Assembly (NCBI GenBank): GCA_947485425.1
Contig: CANKSK010000075.1
Location: 1 to 6,096 of the forward strand
DNA: 6,096 nt
Origin: Bacteroidota bacterium
GTDB taxonomy: Bacteria > Bacteroidota > Bacteroidia > AKYH767-A > CANKSK01
Direction: 5' to 3'
This document shows positions 1 to 4,660 of the stretch, in pieces. The stretch's first letter is position 1, and each line of letters starts with the position of its first letter. The position numbers were made by a program, and so were the translations under genes. The notes below the pieces were generated by a model. The model ran no database searches. It saw nothing but the letters and a program-made list of their open reading frames with translations, and was not told where the DNA came from.

Positions 1-243
1 AACAAAACCCATAAAGATATGCCTATTACCCTCCGATTAGAATCTGAATTTGGCTATATCATTATGGTTGGGAAAAATGTTACGGTGCCTAAAGAATCAA
101 AAGCTGAAAATGAATTTTTTATTTACGTTCCTCGAAATCAATTAGTAGATCGAAAAACAAAATTTCTTATCGCTATTTATAGCGGTGATAAAAAAATCCA
201 AACGATTAAAACAAATTTCCTAGGGCCTATTTCTAACAATTAA
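1..243 (+). CDS. ccoG: CcoG (FixG/RdxA) cytochrome c oxidase accessory protein, C-terminal fragment
   Basis: This is the last 80 codons of a gene that begins left of the window; the frame is open from base 1 and ends at TAA 241-243. CcoG is a membrane iron-sulfur protein needed for assembly of cbb3-type cytochrome oxidase, probably in copper handling (family knowledge). The visible part corresponds to the C-terminal Ig-like domain of the FixG family: a beta-rich stretch with a VGKNVTVPK segment, then FFIYVPRNQL, then a basic RKTKFLIAIYSGDKKI strand and the closing KTNFLGP motif that usually ends these proteins. The ferredoxin and membrane parts are outside the window, so they cannot be checked. 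The ATG at 19 is internal and should not be taken as the start. The assignment is strengthened by ccoH lying 31 bases downstream. Confidence 0.88.
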   Translation, partial: NKTHKDMPITLRLESEFGYIIMVGKNVTVPKESKAENEFFIYVPRNQLVDRKTKFLIAIYSGDKKIQTIKTNFLGPISNN

Positions 244-259
244 TCAGGTTGAATGATTA
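241..259. repeat. Short inverted repeat over the ccoG stop codon
   Basis: TAATCA (241-246) and its exact reverse complement TGATTA (254-259) flank a 7-base spacer GGTTGAA. The left arm includes the ccoG stop codon. It could be a weak hairpin or an operator half-site pair in the ccoG-ccoH gap. The arms are only six bases and AT-rich, so chance is a realistic explanation. It lacks a following T-tract and is not a convincing terminator. Confidence 0.25.
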
Positions 260-274
260 TTAAATAATAATAAA

Positions 275-718
275 ATGAAAATAAGTTGGGGTTATAAAAT
301 TGTTATACTATACTTAGGCTTTGTTTTTTTAATACTTTTTATGGTATTTTTTGCTAGCCGGCAAAAGGTCGATCTGGTAGCCAAAGATTATTATGAACAA
401 GAGCTCGCGTATCAAAATAAAATCAATCATAAAAATGCCTCAAATAGTCTTAAAAATAAGCTATCATGGGTAATAGAAAAGGGTGAGTTGACACTAGCGT
501 TTCCTCCTGAATGTAGAGGGTATAAAATCAAATCAAATTTGTATTTTTTTAGACCGTCTGATGTAAATTTAGATAAAAAAATGGCTTTGGTAGAGGATAC
601 CTCTCTTGTTAAAAAAATTAATTTGAAAAGCCTTGAACGTGGTTTGTATAAAATGCAAATCAGTTGGAGTGCAAATACTAAAGAGTATGATGACGAAGGT
701 TTAATCAATATTAAATAA
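275..718 (+). CDS. ccoH: CcoH/FixH family cbb3 oxidase assembly protein
   Basis: A 147-residue protein of the FixH/CcoH family, a small membrane-anchored factor required for assembly and stability of cbb3-type cytochrome oxidase. It has a single N-terminal membrane helix at about residues 7-27 after a short basic start, so the rest should face the periplasm. Right after the helix comes the diagnostic segment VAKDYYEQELAYQ (about 35-47), where FixH proteins typically have a DYY motif and a following amphipathic helix. The C-terminal part is beta-rich (about 63-147), with FFRPSD and GLYKMQISW segments that fit the family. The length is normal. The ATG at 275 puts the membrane helix at the N-terminus; no Shine-Dalgarno is seen, which is usual for Bacteroidota. 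It follows ccoG and precedes the TauE-like gene by one base, so all three are probably co-transcribed. Confidence 0.88.
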   Translation: MKISWGYKIVILYLGFVFLILFMVFFASRQKVDLVAKDYYEQELAYQNKINHKNASNSLKNKLSWVIEKGELTLAFPPECRGYKIKSNLYFFRPSDVNLDKKMALVEDTSLVKKINLKSLERGLYKMQISWSANTKEYDDEGLINIK

Positions 719-719
719 A

Positions 720-1433
720 ATGTTTTTTTTGATTGCTATTTCTTTGGGTTTTTTAGGAAGTTTTCATTGCATTGGCATGTGTGGCCCTATTGCATTGGCA
801 ATTCCTGTAAAAAATAAATCCTTCTGGTCTTTGGTTTTTGCATCCTCTATTTACAATATGGGCAGAGTAGTTACCTATTCAATTTTAGGTTTTTTTTTCG
901 GATTAATAGGAAAGGGATTTGCCATCGCAGGTTGGCAAAATATTCTGTCTGTTTCCTTAGGCTGCCTGCTTCTAGGGTTTGTTTTTTATCCGCAGCTTAA
1001 ATTCAAAGGGTTGAATGCAGCTTTGGATTTTCTTTTTTTAGATAAAATAAAAAATATCTTACGAAAACTTTTTGCTCAACCTGCTTATTTTACTTTGTTT
1101 TCAATTGGTCTTCTTAATGGTCTATTGCCTTGTGGTCTGGTTTATCTGGGCATTGCCGGGTCAATGGCTACATCGGATCCTTTTCAGGGGAGCATGTTTA
1201 TGGCGGCTTTTGGCTTGGGTACCTTGCCTGCAATGCTTGCCGTTTCCTTTGCTAGAAATTTTATTGGTATCCGCTTTCGCGAAAAGATAAGACAAAGTAT
1301 TCCTGTTATGGTTACTTTAATGGCGGTATTACTTATATTACGTGGAATGAATTTAGGTATTCCGTATGTGAGCCCCTCTCAAGAAAATCATAGTGGTATG
1401 TTGCATCACCAATGTTGTAAGATGAGGAAGTAG
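720..1433 (+). CDS. TauE/SafE-like (DsbD_2-type) membrane protein, probable metal-handling factor for cbb3 oxidase
   Basis: A 237-residue polytopic membrane protein of the type annotated as sulfite exporter TauE/SafE or cytochrome biogenesis transmembrane protein. I count about six hydrophobic segments in two related halves: roughly residues 1-30, 36-63, 70-92, 122-150, 157-182 and 193-213. The first helix carries the signature H16-C17-x-x-M20-C21-G-P. The second half has a matching NGLLPCGLVY motif (133-142) with P137 and C138. The soluble tail holds H224, M227, H229, H230, C232, C233 and M235. These Cys, His and Met residues suggest binding or passage of copper, as proposed for homologues beside cbb3 genes; the substrate is inferred, and sulfite export is unlikely here. 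The start lies one base after the ccoH stop, implying translational coupling and a shared operon. Confidence 0.83.
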   Translation: MFFLIAISLGFLGSFHCIGMCGPIALAIPVKNKSFWSLVFASSIYNMGRVVTYSILGFFFGLIGKGFAIAGWQNILSVSLGCLLLGFVFYPQLKFKGLNAALDFLFLDKIKNILRKLFAQPAYFTLFSIGLLNGLLPCGLVYLGIAGSMATSDPFQGSMFMAAFGLGTLPAMLAVSFARNFIGIRFREKIRQSIPVMVTLMAVLLILRGMNLGIPYVSPSQENHSGMLHHQCCKMRK

Positions 1434-1462
1434 ATTTACATGTGGAGAATAATTTTTAATTG

Positions 1463-1469
1463 AAAAGGA
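1463..1469 (+). promoter_or_regulatory. Possible ribosome binding site for the PLP decarboxylase
   Basis: The purine-rich AAAAGGA lies one base before the ATG at 1471 but seven bases before the ATG at 1477. If this site is used, translation begins at 1477, giving a protein two residues shorter (MHWPKL...). Bacteroidota often do not rely on such sites, so it suggests the start rather than proving it. Confidence 0.35.
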
Positions 1470-1470
1470 T

Positions 1471-2718
1471 ATGAGTATGCATTGGCCCAAGCTTTCTAGC
1501 GATCAAATTAAATTTCGCGTTTTTGAAGCATTGAAAAAAAATATTAACTACAGGGAAGCGCCAATCTTTGGTTTGCCAGGTACATATCTAGATGCAGAGG
1601 TATTTGATAACCGAGAAGCTTTTTTGGAAAATGCCCCCTTTCTTTCAACATTCATTGCAAATCCCAATCACATTGGCGTACATACGTTTGGAGAAACGGA
1701 TCCTATTTTTAAAGGTACCCAAAAAATAGAGGCTGACTTGATTCGGATTTGTGCCGAAGAAATTTTATGTGGAAGCCACAATGAACAAGATGGCTATGTG
1801 TCTTCGGGTGGAACAGAAGCCAATATCGAAGCTTTTTGGATTTATCGCAATTATTTTTTGCGTTCTTATGGTTGTCATTTAAATCAAATTGCCCTTTTGT
1901 ATTCCGAAGATAGTCACTATTCAATTGCCAAGGCTGCTAATTTGCTTCAAGTGAAATCCATTGTCATAGCGGTTCATCAGGAGACTAGAGAAATTCATTG
2001 GCATGATTTTGAAAAGAAAATTCAGATGGCTTTGGCCATGGGGATAAAATATTTTATTGTGAACGTAAACCTTTCTACCACCATGTTTGGTTCGGTTGAT
2101 CCTATTGATTTAATGACCACTTACCTGAATCAAAATGACTTGATCTATAAACTTCATGTGGATGCGGCTTTTGGTGGCTTTATTTTCCCTTTCGTAAGCC
2201 CTGATAGCAGTTATTCTTTTAAAAACCCAAATATTACCTCCTTTTCCTTAGATGCACATAAAATGCTTCAAACACCTTATGGTACAGGTATTTTCCTTAT
2301 TCGTAAAGAATTTATGCAATATGTTTGTACCCATGAGGCTACCTATGTGCCCGGAAAGGATTATACCTTATGCGGCAGTCGCTCTGGTGCCAATGCCATC
2401 GCCATTTGGATGGTACTTCATAAATATGGTTCTGAAGGTTGGAAATTGAAGATGCAAGCACTAGCTGATCTTACCTCAAATTTCTGCAGCCAGCTAGATC
2501 AAATGGGTATCGATTATTTTCGCAACCCAGGCTTGAATATAGTGGCCATTAAAGCAGGTTTTATAAGTGCCCAATTGGCAAAAAAATATCACCTGGTTCC
2601 CAATGAGCATTCCGAAAATATCCAATGGTTTAAATTGGTAATGATGCCACATATCTCCTTGGATAATTTGAGTATTTTTCTTGCGGAATGGGAATCTGAA
2701 AGGCAGGTAAAATGCTAA
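1471..2718 (+). CDS. Group II PLP-dependent amino acid decarboxylase, substrate unknown
   Basis: A 415-residue cytosolic enzyme of the fold-type I, group II decarboxylase family (relatives act on tyrosine, glutamate, aspartate, histidine or aromatic amino acids). Motifs appear in the expected order: SSGGTEAN (111-118, phosphate and cofactor contacts), SEDSHYS with H149 that should stack on the PLP ring, HVDAAFGG with D231 that should bind the pyridine nitrogen, and SLDAHKM with K264 as the Schiff-base lysine. GSRSG (302-306) is the usual segment after the lysine. At about 415 residues it is compact, nearer to archaeal MfnA-type and bacterial histidine/tyrosine decarboxylases than to the longer eukaryotic-type enzymes. 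The catalytic set looks complete, so it should be active. The substrate cannot be read from sequence. It starts 37 bases after the TauE-like gene and no clear promoter lies between them, so it may be read through from the ccoGH operon. The start could be 1477 instead. Confidence 0.85.
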   Translation: MSMHWPKLSSDQIKFRVFEALKKNINYREAPIFGLPGTYLDAEVFDNREAFLENAPFLSTFIANPNHIGVHTFGETDPIFKGTQKIEADLIRICAEEILCGSHNEQDGYVSSGGTEANIEAFWIYRNYFLRSYGCHLNQIALLYSEDSHYSIAKAANLLQVKSIVIAVHQETREIHWHDFEKKIQMALAMGIKYFIVNVNLSTTMFGSVDPIDLMTTYLNQNDLIYKLHVDAAFGGFIFPFVSPDSSYSFKNPNITSFSLDAHKMLQTPYGTGIFLIRKEFMQYVCTHEATYVPGKDYTLCGSRSGANAIAIWMVLHKYGSEGWKLKMQALADLTSNFCSQLDQMGIDYFRNPGLNIVAIKAGFISAQLAKKYHLVPNEHSENIQWFKLVMMPHISLDNLSIFLAEWESERQVKC

Positions 2719-2726
2719 AAAATATG

Positions 2727-2734
2727 TACTTTTG
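2727..2734 (+). promoter_or_regulatory. Bacteroidota core promoter (-7 element TAnnTTTG) for queD-hemN
   Basis: TACTTTTG followed by CA matches the Bacteroidota sigma-factor -7 consensus TAnnTTTG exactly. It lies eight bases past the decarboxylase stop and 30 bases before the preferred queD ATG at 2765. I see no good TTG -33 element about 19 bases upstream, in the end of the decarboxylase gene, so the match rests on the -7 part alone. Transcription would begin near 2738-2742, leaving a leader of about 25 bases. The same ten bases TACTTTTGCA recur before the porin gene. Confidence 0.55.
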
Positions 2735-2764
2735 CAGTCACAATTTATGAATACAGAAAAAGCA

Positions 2765-3205
2765 ATGAATATACGAGTTACAAAAGAATTTAAATTTGAA
2801 ATGGCACATGCGCTCTTAGGTCATGATGGCCCTTGTAAAAATATTCATGGTCATTCTTATCAGCTTGCCGTTACCTTAAAAGGCTCTCCCATTATTCATG
2901 CTGACAATCCAAAAGCAGGAATGGTTGTGGATTTTTCTGATATCAAGAAGTTGGTAAATAAAGTGATTGTTTCTCCTTTTGATCATTCTTTGGTTTTAAA
3001 TAATAAAGTGCCTAGTTCGCTTTATGATGCTTTGTCAAACCAGAAATTAATTTTGTTGGATTTCCAACCCACTTGTGAAAATTTGCTCATCCATTTTGTG
3101 AAGGCATTAAAACAAGTTCTTCCTGAAGATATTTTCTTGCACCATCTTCTCTTAAGAGAAACCGCAACCTCCTATGCCGAGTGGTATGCTGATGACAACA
3201 GCTAA
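2765..3205 (+). CDS. queD: 6-carboxytetrahydropterin synthase-like protein (QueD/PTPS family)
   Basis: A 146-residue enzyme of the 6-pyruvoyl-tetrahydropterin synthase superfamily, cytosolic and zinc-dependent. QueD converts dihydroneopterin triphosphate to 6-carboxytetrahydropterin, the second step of 7-deazaguanine (queuosine) synthesis. Visible zinc ligands are H15 (in EMAHAL) and H28/H30 (in the C24-x3-HGH motif); C24 is the catalytic cysteine, and D73-H74 matches the Asp-His of the catalytic triad. PTCEN with E105 and LRETATSYAEW with E132 match the substrate-binding end. The retained cysteine in CxxxHGH argues for QueD rather than the folate-type PTPS-III, which has Glu there; no other queuosine genes are in view, so the exact role is inferred. 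An in-frame TTG at 2732 and ATG at 2747 could extend the gene, but the TTG is part of a promoter motif. ATG 2765 places FEMAH at the usual distance from the N-terminus. The stop is one base before hemN. Confidence 0.85.
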   Translation: MNIRVTKEFKFEMAHALLGHDGPCKNIHGHSYQLAVTLKGSPIIHADNPKAGMVVDFSDIKKLVNKVIVSPFDHSLVLNNKVPSSLYDALSNQKLILLDFQPTCENLLIHFVKALKQVLPEDIFLHHLLLRETATSYAEWYADDNS

Positions 3206-3206
3206 A

Positions 3207-4565
3207 ATGAAAAGTTTAATTGAAAAATACAACGTAGCGGCCCCTCGCTACACCAGTTATCCAACAGTTCCGTATTGGGATACCAACCCACCTACTCTTT
3301 CCAATTGGAAAGAGATGGTACAAAACACCTTTTTGTCCGGCAATAAGGAGGATGGAATTAGTATTTATATTCATTTGCCTTTCTGTGAAAGTCTTTGTAC
3401 CTATTGCGGATGCAATACCCGCATTACCGTTAACCATGCTGTTGAAGTGCCTTATATCGATGCTTTACGCAAAGAATGGTCCATGTACCTATCGCTTTTT
3501 GATGATAAACCAATCATCAAAGAGGTTCATTTGGGTGGAGGTACTCCTACTTTTTTTAAGCCCGCCAATCTTGAAATGCTCCTACAAGGAATATTTTCTC
3601 ATGCAATTTTATCTCAAGATGCTGAGCTGAGCTTTGAAGGTCATCCCAACAATACCACCACTGAACACCTAACTGTTTTATATGGTCTGGGCTTCCGAAG
3701 GTTAAGTCTCGGAATTCAGGATTTTGATCTCAAAGTGCAAGATGTAATCAATCGCATTCAGACCGTTGAACAAGTACAAAATATTACCCAAGAAGCTAGG
3801 GAAATAGGGTATACTTCCGTAAATTATGATTTGATTTATGGATTGCCTTTACAAACAGCTGAAGGGATGAAATCAACAATTGAAAAAATTATTGCCCTTC
3901 GTCCTGATCGCATCGCATTTTACAGCTATGCGCATGTTCCTTGGTTGAAACCTGGTCAACGCAAATTTACGGAAGTGGATTTGCCCTCAGGTGAAAAGAA
4001 AAGAAACCTTTATGAATCAGGACGATCTCAGCTTGAAAATGCCGGATATCAGGAAATTGGCATGGACCATTTTGCCTTGCCCGAAGATAGTTTGCTGATC
4101 GCTTCTGCAACCAAAACTTTGCATCGCAACTTTATGGGATATACCAACTTTCATACCCGCCTCATGATTGGCCTAGGTGTTTCCTCCATTAGCGATGCAT
4201 GGAGCGGTTTTGCTCAAAATGAAAAAAAACTAGAAGATTATTACAAGCGCATTAACAATGATGAAATACCCATCTTTAAAGGTCATATTCTTTCCGCAGA
4301 AGACCTCATCCTGCGAAAGCATATTCTGAATTTGATGTGTCTCATGGAAACGAATTGGGAAAATGAAAAGGCTGTTTGTCCGGCATTTTATGAGGGGCTT
4401 AACAGATTAAATGAAATGTGTTCCGACGGTTTGCTCGTGATCAATGATAAAAGTATTCAAATCACACCCAAAGGCCGTCCATTTTTGCGAAATATTTGTA
4501 TGGCCATGGATGCCAAACTTTGGCGTAAACAGCCGGGAACCCAACTTTTTAGTTCCGCCATTTAA
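3207..4565 (+). CDS. hemN: Oxygen-independent coproporphyrinogen III dehydrogenase (radical SAM)
   Basis: A 452-residue cytosolic radical SAM enzyme that oxidatively decarboxylates coproporphyrinogen III to protoporphyrinogen IX without oxygen, in heme synthesis. It starts with YNVAAPRYTSYPTVPYW, the N-terminal hallmark of true HemN. The cluster motif C60-x3-C64-x2-C67-x-C69 binds the 4Fe-4S cluster and SAM (E. coli HemN has 62, 66, 69, 71). GGGT at 110-113, E144, LGIQDF (168-173) and NYDLIYGLP (206-214) follow in the radical SAM barrel. LHRNFMGYT (305-313) and RNICMAMD (428-435) are features of authentic HemN, which helps separate it from HemW and heme-chaperone paralogues. The length matches E. 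coli HemN (457). Upstream in-frame ATGs at 3174, 3186 and 3192 overlap queD, but 3207 gives the usual short N-terminus and sits one base after the queD stop. Co-transcription with queD is likely. Low-oxygen induction would fit, but I see no Fnr site. Confidence 0.93.
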   Translation: MKSLIEKYNVAAPRYTSYPTVPYWDTNPPTLSNWKEMVQNTFLSGNKEDGISIYIHLPFCESLCTYCGCNTRITVNHAVEVPYIDALRKEWSMYLSLFDDKPIIKEVHLGGGTPTFFKPANLEMLLQGIFSHAILSQDAELSFEGHPNNTTTEHLTVLYGLGFRRLSLGIQDFDLKVQDVINRIQTVEQVQNITQEAREIGYTSVNYDLIYGLPLQTAEGMKSTIEKIIALRPDRIAFYSYAHVPWLKPGQRKFTEVDLPSGEKKRNLYESGRSQLENAGYQEIGMDHFALPEDSLLIASATKTLHRNFMGYTNFHTRLMIGLGVSSISDAWSGFAQNEKKLEDYYKRINNDEIPIFKGHILSAEDLILRKHILNLMCLMETNWENEKAVCPAFYEGLNRLNEMCSDGLLVINDKSIQITPKGRPFLRNICMAMDAKLWRKQPGTQLFSSAI

Positions 4566-4646
4566 CAACTTTTACTCTTTTTGCCCTGTTTTCAACGCAA
4601 TTTCGCTTGTTTGTAAATTTCATGATGGAATACTTCGTGCTTTTTT

Positions 4647-4654
4647 TACTTTTG
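4647..4654 (+). promoter_or_regulatory. Bacteroidota core promoter (-7 element TAnnTTTG) for the porin gene
   Basis: TACTTTTG followed by CA matches the TAnnTTTG consensus exactly, in the 95-base gap between hemN and the porin. A T-run lies just before it. No convincing TTG -33 element is present about 19 bases upstream; TTTG at 4610-4613 is too far away. The element ends six bases before the ATG at 4661, so transcription would begin at or just before that codon. Confidence 0.6.
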
Positions 4655-4660
4655 CACACG

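Noticed and set aside
427..708. Minus-strand 93-codon open frame opposite ccoH
   Set aside because: It lies wholly opposite a well-recognised gene, resembles no family I know, and has no promoter-like element of its own. It is a shadow of ccoH.
1434..1470. Promoter between the TauE-like gene and the decarboxylase
   Set aside because: I looked for TAnnTTTG and found only a partial match (TAATTTTT at about 1450-1457) without a TTG element upstream, so I do not call it.
3174..3206. Upstream start for hemN at 3174, overlapping queD
   Set aside because: It would add 11 residues that are only the shifted reading of queD's conserved end. HemN proteins normally begin a few residues before the YN-x-PRYTSYPT segment, which the ATG at 3207 provides.
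4566..4650. Possible rho-independent terminator after hemN, ending in the T-run at 4641-4647
   Set aside because: No GC-rich stem precedes the T-run; the best pairing near it (GAA/TTC at about 4628-4637) is only three base pairs. The T-run abuts the porin promoter instead.
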